A DNA stretch of 64,000 nt from Sporosarcina luteola (GTDB taxonomy: Bacteria; Bacillota; Bacilli; Bacillales_A; Planococcaceae). Location: positions 30,765-94,764 of the forward strand of contig NZ_JAMBOI010000008.1 of assembly GCF_023715535.1 (NCBI RefSeq). The letters are read 5' to 3'. Under the pieces are notes generated by a model, which saw only the letters and a list, made by a program, of their open reading frames with translations, made no database searches and had not been told where the DNA came from. Both the position numbers and the translations under genes were made by a program. Positions 16,303 to 28,799 of this stretch are shown piece after piece (position 1 is the stretch's first letter; every line of letters begins with the position of its first letter).

Positions 16303-17163
16303 TTATTCCTCCTCAAAAAAATCAAGCTGCTTAGGTGCGAGTGCCTGGAAGTCAATGCCCATCATTTTTTGAAAGCGTTTTGCGTTCTCAGCTGCATGGC
16401 CACCAGAATTATTATTAAAAATGACAAATACGTTCTCCGCTTCGCTCTCCAATTTTCGGGTCGTTTGACGGATTTCTTCTAGTTCTCCGTCTGAATAATT
16501 ATAGAGGTACCGTACTTTGCGCCATGCTTCATTGTCACCAGTCGTATTTCGCCAGCCATTTACATTCCTACCGTGCAGGCGGACAAACACCTTATCGCTT
16601 CGGGTTGTTTCAGCAACGAGCGGGACACTTCCTGCGCCAGCTTGCGGCTCGTCACAGACGGTGTGAATGAAATTCAGCTCCTTGAGAAATGACAGTGTCT
16701 TTTCCTGCATAGAGGGAACGTACCAGGATTGATGGCGGAACTCGATTGCCACGTCATAGCCATCGAGTTGACTTCTTATATATCTGATTTGGTCCACGTT
16801 TTCCTTTTTGCAATCAAACCAAGGCGGAAATTGAACGAGAATCATAGCAAGCTTCCCGGCGGTCCGCATCGGATCGACAGAAAGCTTGAACTGCTGGAAC
16901 ATTTCTTCAGGAGATGAATACGGCAGCTTTCCTCGTTGATGGCCTGTCATTCCTTGATACGCTTTTACGATGAATTGAAAGTCATCTGGTGTTTCGGCAA
17001 TCCACTTTTGGATATTACGCTCCGGCTGGATTGCATAAAAGGATGCGTCCAGCTCAACTATTGGGAAGTGGGAGCTGTAATCAATCAATTTTTCGTTTTT
17101 TTTGGAGGTTGTGGAATAGACATCCGGATGGTCACCCCATCCTGTCAATCCGACGTGTATCAT
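16303..17163 (-). CDS. yunF: DUF72 family protein YunF
   Basis: A 286-residue TIM-barrel protein of the DUF72 family, with the signature ELDASFYAIQPERNIQKWIAETPDDF-F, VKAYQGMTGHQ and FRHQSWY. Residue NVFVIFNNNSGGHA near 255 is the conserved C-terminal motif. A nuclease-like activity has been suggested for the family but not settled. It is the first gene of yunF-yunE-yunD, downstream of the suf terminator and array 2. Confidence 0.82.
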   Translation of the reverse strand: MIHVGLTGWGDHPDVYSTTSKKNEKLIDYSSHFPIVELDASFYAIQPERNIQKWIAETPDDFQFIVKAYQGMTGHQRGKLPYSSPEEMFQQFKLSVDPMRTAGKLAMILVQFPPWFDCKKENVDQIRYIRSQLDGYDVAIEFRHQSWYVPSMQEKTLSFLKELNFIHTVCDEPQAGAGSVPLVAETTRSDKVFVRLHGRNVNGWRNTTGDNEAWRKVRYLYNYSDGELEEIRQTTRKLESEAENVFVIFNNNSGGHAAENAKRFQKMMGIDFQALAPKQLDFFEEE

Positions 17164-17245
17164 ATGATCCCTCTTTTCCGTTCGTAGATGAATATTTTCA
17201 TCATATCATATGTCAATGCGGGGATTCCGCCATTTTGCATCATGG

Positions 17246-17381
17246 CTTTGAGCGCAGGGGCCGTGTTTATGAGCGCGATGCGGCATGTTATGAGCGCGAT
17301 GCAGCATGTTATGAGCGCGATGCGGCATGTTATGAGCGCGATCCCGCATGTTATGAGCGCGATGCAGCATGTTATGAGCGC
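17246..17381 (+). repeat. 21-bp tandem array 2
   Basis: Five clean 21-bp units begin at 17267, 17288, 17309, 17330 and 17351 with the core TTATGAGCGCGATGC. A degenerate unit precedes them (17246, CTTTGAGCGC) and one follows (17372, TTATGAGCGCAGG). The preceding copy has the TTTGAGCGC core of array 5, which links the two sequence types. The array lies between the suf terminator and the yunF start. Confidence 0.93.
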
Positions 17382-17395
17382 AGGATTTGAAAACA

Positions 17396-17426
17396 GAAAA
17401 AACCGCCTGCAATGAGGCGGTTTTTC
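17396..17426 (-). terminator. Terminator of the suf operon
   Basis: AAAAACCGCCT (17398-17408) pairs with AGGCGGTTTTT (17415-17425). A T-run continues on the minus strand just after the sufB stop. Confidence 0.9.
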
Positions 17427-17437
17427 TAGTTGCTATA

Positions 17438-18835
17438 TTAACCGATTGAGCCTTCCATTTCGAAGCGAATCAAGCGGTTCATTTCTACTGCGTATTCCAT
17501 CGGCAATTCTTTTGTGAATGGCTCGATGAAGCCCATAACGATCATTTCAGTCGCTTCAAGCTCAGGAATTCCGCGGCTCATCAAGTAGAAGAGCTGCTCT
17601 TCCGAGACTTTCGAAACTTTCGCTTCGTGCTCGAGTGAAATGTTGTCGTTAAAGATTTCGTTGTATGGAATCGTATCAGATGTCGATAGTTTATCCATGA
17701 TGAGCGTGTCACATTCGATATTCGCACGTGCACCGTCTGCACGGCGGCCGAAGTGGACGATCCCACGGTACGTAACTTTACCACCGTGTTGGGAAATCGA
17801 TTTAGAAACGATTGTGGATGACGTGTTCGGCGCCAAGTGCATCATTTTTGCTCCTGCATCTTGGTGCTGCCCTTTACCAGCCAAAGCGATGGACAATGTC
17901 ATACCACGTGCACCTTCACCTTTAAGGATACATGCAGGGTATTTCATCGTCAGCTTCGAACCGATGTTGCCGTCGATCCATTCCATTGTTGCGTTCGCTT
18001 CACATATTGCACGCTTCGTAACTAGGTTGTAAACGTTGTTTGCCCAGTTTTGAATCGTTGTGTAACGGCAGTACGCATCTTTTTTAATGATAATTTCAAC
18101 GACCGCACTATGGAGTGAGTTCGTAGTGTAAACAGGTGCAGTACATCCTTCAACATAGTGGACGCTTGCGCCTTCGTCTACAACGATAAGCGTACGTTCG
18201 AATTGCCCCATGTTTTCCGAGTTAATACGGAAGTAAGCTTGAAGCGGTGTGTCCAGTTTGATGCCAGGCGGTACATAGATGAATGAACCACCAGACCATA
18301 CAGCGGAATTCAGTGCAGCGAACTTGTTATCTGTGTTCGGAATGACTGTTCCCCAATATTTTTTGAACAACTCTTCGTTTTCACGCAATGCTGAGTCTGT
18401 ATCTTTGAAGACGATGCCCATATCTGTGAGCTCTTCCTTCATGTTGTGGTAAACAACTTCGGATTCGTACTGTGCAGAAACACCAGCAAGGTATTTTTGC
18501 TCAGCTTCAGGAATACCTAATTTGTCGAATGTGCGCTTGATCTCTTCAGGCACTTCATCCCACGAACGCTCTGTCGCTTCGGAAGGTTTTACGTAATATG
18601 TGATTTCATCGAAGTTCAGTGAACCTAAATCTCCGCCCCATTGAGGCATCGGTTTGCTGTAGAAGATTTCAAGGGATTTCAGACGGTAGTCCAGCATCCA
18701 TTGAGGTTCATTTTTCATACCCGAAATTTCTTCAACTATTTCACGTGTCAACCCACGCTCCGAACGGAAAACAGATACGTCTTTATCCGCGAAACCATAT
18801 TTGTAATCGCCAATATCAGGCATTTTCTTAGCCAT
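17438..18835 (-). CDS. sufB: Fe-S cluster assembly protein SufB
   Basis: A 465-residue scaffold component of the SufBC2D complex, on which Fe-S clusters are built. The C-terminal parallel beta-helix core is clearly conserved with SufD (for example the shared SRGI-E-EAE and VTYRG stretches). ATG at 18835 is preferred because GGAGG is 7 bases away, whereas the ATG three bases upstream is only 4 away. Last gene of the sufCDSUB operon, followed by a terminator. Confidence 0.96.
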   Translation of the reverse strand: MAKKMPDIGDYKYGFADKDVSVFRSERGLTREIVEEISGMKNEPQWMLDYRLKSLEIFYSKPMPQWGGDLGSLNFDEITYYVKPSEATERSWDEVPEEIKRTFDKLGIPEAEQKYLAGVSAQYESEVVYHNMKEELTDMGIVFKDTDSALRENEELFKKYWGTVIPNTDNKFAALNSAVWSGGSFIYVPPGIKLDTPLQAYFRINSENMGQFERTLIVVDEGASVHYVEGCTAPVYTTNSLHSAVVEIIIKKDAYCRYTTIQNWANNVYNLVTKRAICEANATMEWIDGNIGSKLTMKYPACILKGEGARGMTLSIALAGKGQHQDAGAKMMHLAPNTSSTIVSKSISQHGGKVTYRGIVHFGRRADGARANIECDTLIMDKLSTSDTIPYNEIFNDNISLEHEAKVSKVSEEQLFYLMSRGIPELEATEMIVMGFIEPFTKELPMEYAVEMNRLIRFEMEGSIG

Positions 18836-18916
18836 CATTATTCCTCCGTTCTAACATTTGTATTGCTTTACCCCAGTTGCCCGGCATGCAACTTATCGCC
18901 GGGAACCGTTTTCGGA

Positions 18917-19356
18917 TTATTGCTCGGTTTCTGACCCGAGGCCTTTTTCCATCGCCTTCCATGCAAGTGTTGCACACTTGATGCGCGCAGGGAATTTGGC
19001 GACTCCGGAAAGGGCTTCGAGATCACCCAAATCGATGGATTCATCAATTTCTTTACCAAGCATAATGTCCGAAAACACATGGGCGTATTTTACAGCCGTG
19101 TCGATGTCTTTGTTTTTGATCATTTGTGTCATCATTGACGCGGATGCCATGGAGATTGAACAGCCTTCCCCTTCGAACTTGGCATCTTGCACAATCCCAT
19201 CTTCGACATTGAGGGTCAGATGGATGACATCTCCGCACGTCGGATTGTTCATGTCGATTGTGATATTGTTCTCTTCCAGCACACCTTTATTCCGTGGATT
19301 TTTATAATGATCCATGATGACTGAACGATATAGCTGGTCTAATTTATTTGTAGGCA

Positions 19357-19357
<1 letters not shown>
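18917..19357 (-). CDS. sufU: Zinc-dependent sulfurtransferase SufU
   Basis: A 146-residue IscU-like protein that takes sulfur from the SufS persulfide. The ligand residues are Cys41 and Asp43 (CGD), Cys66 (GEGCS) and a C-terminal Cys near 127 (IKCATLAW). The insertion between them is typical of SufU rather than IscU. Its ATG overlaps the sufS stop by one base, which couples their translation. This is the usual order of the Firmicutes suf operon. Confidence 0.95.
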
Positions 19358-21881
<2,524 letters not shown>

Positions 21882-21899
21882 TTTGAATCGTCCCCTTTC

Positions 21900-22679
21900 T
21901 TATGCTTCTTGTCCTACTGTTTCATCTTCGATTCCTAATTCTTCCTTAATCCAATCATAACCAGCCTCTTCAAGCTGTTTCGCAAGCTCTGCTCCGCCGG
22001 ATTTAACAACTCTGCCCTGCATCATAACGTGTACAAAGTCAGGCGTGATGTAGTCGAGAAGGCGTTGGTAGTGAGTGATGATCAGGCATCCGAATCCTTC
22101 TCCGCGCATTTCATTGATTCCTTTTGAAACGACTTTCAATGCATCGATGTCGAGTCCGGAGTCAATTTCATCAAGTACTGCAAATTTCGGCTGCAGCATC
22201 ATCAATTGAAGGATTTCATTGCGTTTTTTCTCTCCGCCGGAGAATCCTTCGTTCAAATAACGAGTCGCCATATCTTGATCCATTTCAAGGACGTCCATCT
22301 TGCTGTCCAATTCACGGATGAATTTCATAAGGGATATTTCATCGCCTTCTTCACGGCGCGCGTTGATTGCAGAGCGCATGAAGTCCGCGTTCGTCACTCC
22401 ATTAATTTCACTCGGGTATTGCATTGCAAGGAAAAGTCCCGCTTTAGCGCGCTCATCCACTTCCATTTCAAGGACATCTTCGCCATCAAGCAAGACAGAT
22501 CCGGAAGTCACCTCATATTTTGGGTGGCCCATGATTGCTGATGCAAGTGTCGATTTACCGGTTCCGTTAGGTCCCATAATCGCATGGATCTCACCTGTAT
22601 TGATTGTTAGGTTGACGCCTTTCAATATTTCCTTACCTTCAATTTCTACGTGAAGGTCTTTGATTTCCAAAGTTGCCAT
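21900..22679 (-). CDS. sufC: Fe-S cluster assembly ATPase SufC
   Basis: A 259-residue ABC-type ATPase of the SufBC2D complex. Walker [10 protein letters not shown], the signature FSGGEKKR, and Walker [13 protein letters not shown] are intact. ATG at 22679 has GGAGG 7 bases upstream and gives [11 protein letters not shown]; the upstream in-frame starts are in the leader. First gene of the operon. Confidence 0.97.
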   Translation of the reverse strand: MATLEIKDLHVEIEGKEILKGVNLTINTGEIHAIMGPNGTGKSTLASAIMGHPKYEVTSGSVLLDGEDVLEMEVDERAKAGLFLAMQYPSEINGVTNADFMRSAINARREEGDEISLMKFIRELDSKMDVLEMDQDMATRYLNEGFSGGEKKRNEILQLMMLQPKFAVLDEIDSGLDIDALKVVSKGINEMRGEGFGCLIITHYQRLLDYITPDFVHVMMQGRVVKSGGAELAKQLEEAGYDWIKEELGIEDETVGQEA

Positions 22680-22742
22680 TCCAATACCTCCAATATGATA
22701 AAGATGAACGGGATAAACCATTCTCTATTTAGTATCATTCTA

Positions 22743-22771
22743 ATTTTAGCTCATTCTGCACGTTGTTGCAA
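22743..22771 (-). promoter_or_regulatory. Sigma-A promoter of the suf operon
   Basis: On the minus strand TTGCAA, a 17-base spacer and TAAAAT, about 65 bases before sufC. A partial Fur-like sequence, GATAATAATTCTTAATGAT, lies just upstream; the match is incomplete. Confidence 0.6.
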
Positions 22772-22904
22772 ATCATTAAGAATTATTATCGTTTTATGGG
22801 GAAAATATGAGTATTACAACGTTTTGTTAGTTTGTTTGAAATGAAACCCATTTTCAATTATCGACTGCTTACTGAGAATCAATGAATATAGCTTTATTTA
22901 TAAA

Positions 22905-22952
22905 TAAAAAATAGAAGGCAGGGAATTGTAATATTCCTCCTTCTACTTTTTA
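22905..22952 (-). terminator. Terminator of the symporter gene
   Basis: On the minus strand AAAAAGTAGAAGG pairs with CCTTCTATTTTT, directly after the stop codon. Confidence 0.78.
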
Positions 22953-22954
22953 CG

Positions 22955-24154
22955 TTATTCCGTTTCTACGCCTTTCACTTTTGGAGTGAGGCGGTCAACA
23001 ATCATGGCTAGGGCTCCGTCGCCGGTTACGTTCGTGGCAGTGCCGAAGCTGTCCTGTGCCATATATAGTGCGATCATCAATGCGACCATTGATTCGTCGA
23101 ATCCTAGCATTGTGCTGAGCAAGCCTACTGCCGCCATAACTGCCCCTCCTGGAACTCCAGGTGCTGCGATCATCGTTACGCCGAGCATGAGGATGAATGG
23201 CAGATAGTCCGAGAAGCTGAATGGCATGCCGTTCATGAGCAGGACGCCGATGGAGCAGGACACTAGCGTAATCGTACTTCCGGATAAGTGGATCGTCGCG
23301 AATAACGGTACCGTGAAGTCCGTCACTTTCTCAGAGGCCCCTGTCTTCTTCGCTTGTTGCAGCGTTACGGGAATTGTAGCAGCCGATGATTGCGTACCGA
23401 GTGCCGTCATATAGGCAGGCGCCATCGTTTTCATGAGGAAGAACGGATTTTTCTTCGAAAGCGTTCCGGCGATTGTATATTGAATCGTCAACATGATTAT
23501 ATGAAGGGCGATGACCATGACGAATACGAGTGAGAAGACCGACAACACTTTCGCCACTTGTCCGCTGTACGTCATGTTAAGGAAAATACCAAAGATATGA
23601 AATGGTAATAACGGAATGATGACGAATGAAATAACTTTTTCAATAAGGGTATTCAATTCTCCAAAGAATGACAGCATCGTTTTGCTGTTGATGGATGCCA
23701 TTCCGATACCGAAAATGAAAGCGAGAAGTAATGCCGACATTACGCCCATCACCGGTGTCATTTCAAGTTCAAAAAACGTTACCGCTGGGGATTTCCCTGC
23801 ATTTTCAACAGATTGAGAGCCGATGCCGTTAATGAAATTCGGCAAAATTGTCGTTGCAGCAAAGTATGCTAAAATTCCCGCTGCAATGGTAGATGCATAT
23901 GCAAGCACAGTAGCCATTCCTAATAATTTTCCAGAACCGCTACCAAGTTTCGCTATTCCAGGTGCTATAAATGCAATGATAATAAACGGTACAACAAAGT
24001 TTAGAAAACCGCCGAAAATCATATTAAACGTCGCAAATAACCTAGTGAACCATTGCGCAAAACCTTCATGTATTTCTGGGAGCAACAAACCTATGCCCAC
24101 CGCAAGCCCTATGGCGATAATGATTCGCCATATGAGGCCTATCTTCCTCTTCAT
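22955..24154 (-). CDS. Dicarboxylate/amino-acid:cation symporter (DAACS family)
   Basis: A 399-residue membrane protein of the glutamate-transporter fold. Serine-rich hairpin GTQSSAATIPVTLQQ near residue 245 and the motif NVTGDGALAMIVDRL near the C-terminus are the family's substrate and cation-binding elements. It would import an acidic or small neutral amino acid or dicarboxylate with Na+ or H+. The substrate is not readable from the sequence. Single-gene unit with its own terminator. Confidence 0.88.
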   Translation of the reverse strand: MKRKIGLIWRIIIAIGLAVGIGLLLPEIHEGFAQWFTRLFATFNMIFGGFLNFVVPFIIIAFIAPGIAKLGSGSGKLLGMATVLAYASTIAAGILAYFAATTILPNFINGIGSQSVENAGKSPAVTFFELEMTPVMGVMSALLLAFIFGIGMASINSKTMLSFFGELNTLIEKVISFVIIPLLPFHIFGIFLNMTYSGQVAKVLSVFSLVFVMVIALHIIMLTIQYTIAGTLSKKNPFFLMKTMAPAYMTALGTQSSAATIPVTLQQAKKTGASEKVTDFTVPLFATIHLSGSTITLVSCSIGVLLMNGMPFSFSDYLPFILMLGVTMIAAPGVPGGAVMAAVGLLSTMLGFDESMVALMIALYMAQDSFGTATNVTGDGALAMIVDRLTPKVKGVETE

Positions 24155-24267
24155 AAAATGTCCTCCTCAAAAGTACAAATGTTTACAAAAACAATAAACC
24201 CACTTTACCATAGCGAAGAAAAAATGGGAACACCTTTATCGATTTTACTACTTTCTGGAGGACAAAA

Positions 24268-24308
24268 AACAAAAAACGCCTGTCTCCGATGAAGCGGAAA
24301 CAGACGGC
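24268..24308 (-). terminator. Terminator of the metNIQ operon
   Basis: On the minus strand CGTCTGTTTCCG pairs, with two G-T pairs, to CGGAGACAGGCG and is followed by TTTTTTG. Confidence 0.8.
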
Positions 24309-24317
24309 TTTACTCAA

Positions 24318-25172
24318 TTAGTTAACAGGAACGACAGAGCCGCCCCATTCATTCAAAATGAATTCCTGGATTTCTTCGGAAGTCAATACTTCTACAAGCG
24401 CTTTGATCGCTTCGTTGTTTTCATCTCCAGAACGGACCGTAATGACGTTTACATAAGGAGAATCCGTTTTTTCAATCGCGATTGAATCTTCAAGTGGGTT
24501 CAAGCCCGCATCGATTGCATAGTTAGAGTTGATTAATACTGCGTCGCCTTCATTATTATTGTAAAGAGTTGGAAGCAGTGCTGCTTCGTAATCCGGTTCA
24601 AACTTCAGGTTTTTCGGATTGTCCACAATATCTGTAAGTTCCGCTTTCACTTTATCAACACCCTCAGCAAGTGTGATCAAACCATTTTCCTCAAGCATTT
24701 CAAGTACACGACCATGATCCGAAACCGAATTGCTCATAAGGACTGTTGCACCGTCCGGCAATTCATCTAATGATTTATATTCCTTCGAATAAACACCCAT
24801 CGGTTCGATATGGATTCCTCCCGCATTGACAAAGTCGTAGCCGAAATCAGCAATTTGACTTTCCAAGTAAGGGATGGTCTGGAAATAGTTCGCATCCAAT
24901 AGGCCTGATTCCAAGTCCTTGTTAGGCAATATATATTCCTGGTATGTTTCTATCTCCAAGTCGATTCCTTTTTCCTTCAACAACGGCTTCACTTTTTCTA
25001 AAATGACGGCATGCGGTGTATTGGAAGCGCCGACTACGATTTTCGTCGTTTGCTTATTGCCGCCATCAGCATTCTTGCTTCCGCTAGCTCCATCTTCTTT
25101 ATCTTTTGTCCCGCATGCTGCCAAAGCAAGCACGAGAACCGTCAATAGTAGTGCAGATAATACCTTCTTCAT
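24318..25172 (-). CDS. metQ: Methionine ABC transporter substrate-binding lipoprotein MetQ
   Basis: A 284-residue NlpA/MetQ lipoprotein. A 19-residue signal peptide ends in LALAAC, so Cys20 is lipidated and anchors the protein outside the membrane. ATG at 25172 gives MKKVLSALLL with GGGGAGAG nearby; the ATG at 25187 is upstream of that ribosome site. It captures methionine for the MetI/MetN transporter encoded just upstream. Confidence 0.93.
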   Translation of the reverse strand: MKKVLSALLLTVLVLALAACGTKDKEDGASGSKNADGGNKQTTKIVVGASNTPHAVILEKVKPLLKEKGIDLEIETYQEYILPNKDLESGLLDANYFQTIPYLESQIADFGYDFVNAGGIHIEPMGVYSKEYKSLDELPDGATVLMSNSVSDHGRVLEMLEENGLITLAEGVDKVKAELTDIVDNPKNLKFEPDYEAALLPTLYNNNEGDAVLINSNYAIDAGLNPLEDSIAIEKTDSPYVNVITVRSGDENNEAIKALVEVLTSEEIQEFILNEWGGSVVPVN

Positions 25173-25237
25173 GATTTCTCTCCCCATTCTTAGATGATAT
25201 TTATAATTAAAATTCAGCAGACTTACGCTGAATTAAA

Positions 25238-25906
25238 TTATCGCTTGTCCAATTTCTTCACCGCAAAGTCCCCGATGATCTGGATTGCAAATACGATAAT
25301 CAAAATAATAATAGTGGCGACAATCATCACGTCAGTCCGGCTTCGTTGGAATCCTTCATAGTACGCGAGGTTTCCGAGCCCTCCAGCACCGATGACTCCG
25401 GCCATTGCCGTATATCCGACAAGTGCGATTGAAGTTACTGTAAGCCCTGAAATAAGGGCAGGCATCGATTCGGGCAGCAATACTTTGAAGATGATCGTAC
25501 TTGTTTTAGCACCCATCGATCTTGCAGCTTCGATAACACCTCTGTCTATTTCACGAAGGCCGATCATGACCATTCTCGCATAAAACGGTGCTGCTCCAAT
25601 GACAAGGGCCGGGATGGCCGCTTCCGGACCACGGATCGTTCCAACGAGCAACGTAGTGAACGGGATAATTAGGATAATTAATATTATGAAAGGAATGGAG
25701 CGGAATATATTAACGAATGCTCCAGTGACGCCGTATACCAATCTATTTCTCCATAGCTGGCCGGGGCTTGATAAGAATAAAAGTATGCCAAGAACCAGTC
25801 CGAATACGAATGTATATAGAGTGGATAGCCCTGTCATATATAACGTTTCAATAGTTGCCTCCCACATCTTATCCCAATTTACATGTGGTAATAAATTCTC
25901 AATCAT
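25238..25906 (-). CDS. metI: Methionine ABC transporter permease MetI (MetP in B. subtilis)
   Basis: A 222-residue permease with five membrane helices and the EAA loop motif [20 protein letters not shown] that docks on the ATPase. It begins eight bases before the end of metN, so the two are translationally coupled. It forms the membrane channel of the D-/L-methionine importer. Confidence 0.93.
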   Translation of the reverse strand: MIENLLPHVNWDKMWEATIETLYMTGLSTLYTFVFGLVLGILLFLSSPGQLWRNRLVYGVTGAFVNIFRSIPFIILIILIIPFTTLLVGTIRGPEAAIPALVIGAAPFYARMVMIGLREIDRGVIEAARSMGAKTSTIIFKVLLPESMPALISGLTVTSIALVGYTAMAGVIGAGGLGNLAYYEGFQRSRTDVMIVATIIILIIVFAIQIIGDFAVKKLDKR

Positions 25907-26912
25907 TGCCGATCACCTCTGTCTGTACACCTTGTTCATGTAGATAGGCAATCGCCCCGTCAATATCTTTCTCTATACCGACAAGCTGTAAAATGAGCGA
26001 GCCATAAGCGCCGCCTTTCGTGTGGGATATATTCCCTTGGACAATATTCACATCGATTTCAAATTGTCGGATCAAGCTCGCCAAGACGGGCTGTTCAGTC
26101 CGTTCCCCGACAAAGATAAGCTTTATGAGTGTGCCCCCCGGTAAATGGGCAAGTGCCTGTTCAGTTCCCAAGGGTTCCGTCACTTGGGTTACGAATCGCT
26201 TCGTAATCGGAGCTTTCGGTGACTGGAACACGTCCAGTACAGGACCGATTTCCACGACTTTCCCGGCTTCCATGACCGCCACACGATGGCAGATCTTCCG
26301 GATGACATGCATTTCATGTGTAATCAGGACAATCGTCAACCCGAGCCGTTCATTGATACTTGTCAACAGATCAAGGATGGCATCTGTCGTTTCCGGATCA
26401 AGTGCGGAAGTCGCCTCATCGCATAGAAGCACTTCTGGATCATTTGCAAGCGCCCGCGCGATTCCGACACGTTGCTTTTGGCCGCCGGAAAGCTCGGATG
26501 GATATGCATTCTCCCTGCCACTTAGTCCGACGAGATCGATTAGTTCGGCCACTTTCCGTTCTCGCTCCGCTTTTTTCACTCCCGCGATTTCAAGAGGAAA
26601 TGCTATGTTCTGCTTGACCGTACGGGACCAAAGTAAATTGAAATGTTGAAAAATCATACTGATCTTTTGCCTTGCTTCACGCAGTTCTTTGCCAGTGAAT
26701 GCCGATATTTCACGGTTTCCAATTTTTATTGTTCCCGTCGTCGGAGTTTCAAGCCCATTCAAAAGGCGGATCAACGTACTTTTTCCTGCACCGCTATAAC
26801 CGATGATACCGAAGATTTCACCCTCTTGGATCGTAAGGGAAACATTATCCACCGCCAGGATTTCATCGTTCAACCGGCCAAAACTTTTTTTGACGTCTTT
26901 CAATTGAATCAT
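25899..26912 (-). CDS. metN: Methionine ABC transporter ATPase MetN
   Basis: A 337-residue ABC ATPase. Walker [10 protein letters not shown], signature LSGGQKQRV, Walker [13 protein letters not shown], and a C-terminal NIL/ACT-like domain (from about residue 265) that binds methionine and inhibits transport when the cell is replete. ATG at 26912 follows GAGGTGA by 5-6 bases. It is the first gene behind the SAM-I riboswitch. Confidence 0.95.
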   Translation of the reverse strand: MIQLKDVKKSFGRLNDEILAVDNVSLTIQEGEIFGIIGYSGAGKSTLIRLLNGLETPTTGTIKIGNREISAFTGKELREARQKISMIFQHFNLLWSRTVKQNIAFPLEIAGVKKAERERKVAELIDLVGLSGRENAYPSELSGGQKQRVGIARALANDPEVLLCDEATSALDPETTDAILDLLTSINERLGLTIVLITHEMHVIRKICHRVAVMEAGKVVEIGPVLDVFQSPKAPITKRFVTQVTEPLGTEQALAHLPGGTLIKLIFVGERTEQPVLASLIRQFEIDVNIVQGNISHTKGGAYGSLILQLVGIEKDIDGAIAYLHEQGVQTEVIGND

Positions 26913-26938
26913 CACTATCACCTCTACACGATCTTTTC

Positions 26939-26973
26939 CAAAATAAAAGCCCTTCTGCAGACAAGCAGAAAGG
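26939..26973 (-). terminator. SAM-riboswitch terminator
   Basis: On the minus strand CCTTTCTGC pairs with GCAGAAGGG and is followed by CTTTTATTTT, between the aptamer and metN. Confidence 0.88.
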
Positions 26974-27008
26974 CTGAAACGTTATATTCAAAAAAACGTC
27001 AATCCGAT

Positions 27009-27115
27009 CTCTCATCTCTCAAAGCAAATGCTTTGCGTGATTTGGCACCATTTCACATTCGTGACGGTTGCCGGGCTTCATAGGGCACTTCCCTCCACCT
27101 CTCTTTATAAGAGCG
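27009..27115 (-). promoter_or_regulatory. SAM-I riboswitch (S box)
   Basis: On the minus strand the aptamer starts CTCTTATAAAGAGAGG and continues GTGGAGGGAAGTG, CCCTATGAAGCCCGGCAACC, and GGTGCCAAATC, the classic S-box order. The P1 helix closes with ATGAGAG at 27009-27015. SAM binding would favour the terminator at 26939-26973 and lower metNIQ expression. Confidence 0.95.
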
Positions 27116-27143
27116 ACATATTCAGTTAAAGTTAATAGATATA

Positions 27144-27173
27144 CTTATATCATGAACTTCTGAGGTATGTCAA
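27144..27173 (-). promoter_or_regulatory. Promoter of the metNIQ transcript
   Basis: On the minus strand TTGACA, an 18-base spacer and TATAAG. The -35 hexamer overlaps the last codons of yusE. Confidence 0.65.
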
Positions 27174-27478
27174 TCTATTTTCTCAAGAAGATGCGGAATT
27201 GACTGGAAAGCATAAATTTTATGGACAATCTCCCCATCTCTCTGAATCAATAAACAAGGGACGCTTTCAATTTCATAATCAACAGCGAGATCTTCCACAT
27301 AATTCAAGTCAGCCTTCCCAATGGGCAGATCCGGTTTCATGGCCGCAATGACTTCCATCATTTTTGAAGCAACCGCACAGGTTCCGCACATTGGTGTATA
27401 TAAATAAAATATTGATACGGGATAAGCATTTTTGCTGTCTTCCCATTGCGCACGTGTCCAATTCTCAATAGTGGCCAC
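27170..27478 (-). CDS. yusE: Thioredoxin-like protein YusE
   Basis: A 102-residue thioredoxin-fold protein with CGTC at residues 31-34 in YTPMCGTC, and the cis-proline loop ESVPCL near residue 73. It lacks the WCGPC active site of true thioredoxins, so its redox partner may be specific. B. subtilis yusE has the same position next to metNPQ and yusF. Confidence 0.85.
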   Translation of the reverse strand: MATIENWTRAQWEDSKNAYPVSIFYLYTPMCGTCAVASKMMEVIAAMKPDLPIGKADLNYVEDLAVDYEIESVPCLLIQRDGEIVHKIYAFQSIPHLLEKID

Positions 27479-27490
27479 AATTCATCACCT

Positions 27491-27832
27491 TCATAGTAAA
27501 AATTCGGGATGCACATCAAAGTTTTCGGAGAGGAGTATGGCTGCAAGCACTCTGTATGGAGTCGTTTCAACTTGGCGATAAACCCGCTCTGTATAAAGGT
27601 GGATCGCTTCAGGATAATCCCTTTTGAATAAAGTCCGGATCTTCTCTCCGGATTCATCGGCATCCAGAAAAACGAACAGGTCACAATCCTCATAAGGCAT
27701 AAGCATCTCATCGATCCGATACGGACTCACTGTCCCATTCGTACAAATGATCTCAACCGGCTCCGCCAGCACCTTTTGTAATCTTTTCCGGTCCGAACCG
27801 CCTTCGACGATGAGGATTTTAGGACAATCCAT
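27491..27832 (-). CDS. yusF: TOPRIM-domain protein YusF
   Basis: A 113-residue protein made almost entirely of a TOPRIM domain. IVEGGSDRKRL supplies the catalytic Glu, and FVFLDADESGEKIR the DxD motif. Such stand-alone TOPRIM proteins resemble RNase M5 and may cleave RNA, but the role of YusF is unproven. ATG at 27832 is used; a GTG six bases upstream is also compatible with the AAGGAG site. Confidence 0.85.
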   Translation of the reverse strand: MDCPKILIVEGGSDRKRLQKVLAEPVEIICTNGTVSPYRIDEMLMPYEDCDLFVFLDADESGEKIRTLFKRDYPEAIHLYTERVYRQVETTPYRVLAAILLSENFDVHPEFLL

Positions 27833-27854
27833 TTCCACGTCTCTCCTTCTTGGA

Positions 27855-27892
27855 AACATTGAAAAAAGCGCCGGAGTTTGGTCCAAGCGCCA
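27855..27892 (-). terminator. Weak terminator after gcvH
   Basis: On the minus strand a GCGC/GCGC stem with inner GGA/TCC pairing is followed by TTTTTT. The stem is short, so the call is tentative. Confidence 0.4.
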
Positions 27893-27902
27893 CTTCATTT
27901 AC

Positions 27903-28286
27903 TTACTCGCCGACAGTCATTTTGTCATAGTCTTCAGCTGACATGAGTGCATCTAGCTCAGCTTCGTCTGATGCTTCCACAACGATCATCCAAGCACCTT
28001 CAAATGGAGATTCATTCACCAATTCAGGGCTGTCTTCCAATTCTTCGTTCACTTCGACGACTTTACCGCTGATCGGAGCATATAGTTCAGATACAGTTTT
28101 CACTGATTCAACACTTCCGAATGGCTCATCTGCTTTCACTTCATCCCCAACTTGCGGCAATTCAACGAAAACGATATCGCCAAGTTCGGATTGCGCAAAA
28201 TGTGTAATACCGATTCGATACTTTCCGCTCTCATCCTTTACCCACTCGTGCTCTTCTGAATAACGAAATTCTTTAGGTGTGTTCAT
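27903..28286 (-). CDS. gcvH: Glycine cleavage system H protein
   Basis: A 127-residue lipoyl carrier. The lipoylated lysine lies in [14 protein letters not shown] near residue 63. It shuttles the aminomethyl group in glycine cleavage and in Firmicutes also relays lipoyl groups to other enzymes. ATG at 28286 has GGAGGGG 6 bases upstream. No gcvPT genes are in this window, as in B. subtilis. LipA, at 8.1 kb, acts on it. Confidence 0.95.
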   Translation of the reverse strand: MNTPKEFRYSEEHEWVKDESGKYRIGITHFAQSELGDIVFVELPQVGDEVKADEPFGSVESVKTVSELYAPISGKVVEVNEELEDSPELVNESPFEGAWMIVVEASDEAELDALMSAEDYDKMTVGE

Positions 28287-28367
28287 CCCGTACCCCTCCA
28301 TTAAGTATGCATTTAGTGATTTCCATTCAATTTTGACATATCCGGAAGCTAAAGACAAGAAAGTATA

Positions 28368-28727
28368 TTAGGCTCCCCAAACTTCCTCATACGTTTCTTC
28401 CTTGAAGCCGACAGTCACATTTGAGCCATCCGTAACAATCGGTCTTTTGATAAGCATGCCATCCGTAGCTAGCAGTTCGACCTTTTCATCATCCGTCATT
28501 CCAGGCAGCTTGTCCTTCAAATTCAGCTCACGGTATTTCATTCCGCTCACATTGAAGAACTTCTTAATGTCCAGGTTGGAGTTTCCAATCATTTGTTGAA
28601 GTTCCTCTTTAGTCGGTGGATTTTCAACGATGTTGACCTCTTTGAATTCCAACTCCGCGTTTTCCAACCACTTTTTCGCTTTCCTGCAAGTTCCGCATTT
28701 CGGATATCCATAGTATGTTAAAGACAA
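28368..28727 (-). CDS. yusI: Spx/ArsC-family protein YusI
   Basis: A 119-residue arsenate-reductase-like thioredoxin-fold protein with CGTC at residues 11-14 and DGMLIKRPIV near residue 88, the usual ArsC/Spx motifs. It is closer to YusI than to Spx because it lacks the extended RNA polymerase-binding features I would expect. Function unknown; it may regulate or reduce thiols. Confidence 0.85.
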   Translation of the reverse strand: MSLTYYGYPKCGTCRKAKKWLENAELEFKEVNIVENPPTKEELQQMIGNSNLDIKKFFNVSGMKYRELNLKDKLPGMTDDEKVELLATDGMLIKRPIVTDGSNVTVGFKEETYEEVWGA

Positions 28728-28799
28728 TTCGCAACACCTCCATTTTACCTAAGTATAACAGAGAAGCCGCCCGGGATAAATCCAAGGCGGTGTGTGTAA

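Noticed and set aside
17188..17415. Frames across array 2 giving repeated MSAM..HV peptides
   Set aside because: Same artefact of a 21-bp period; no ribosome site.
22755..22800. Fur box before the suf operon
   Set aside because: Only a partial match to the 7-1-7 consensus; not strong enough to list as a site.
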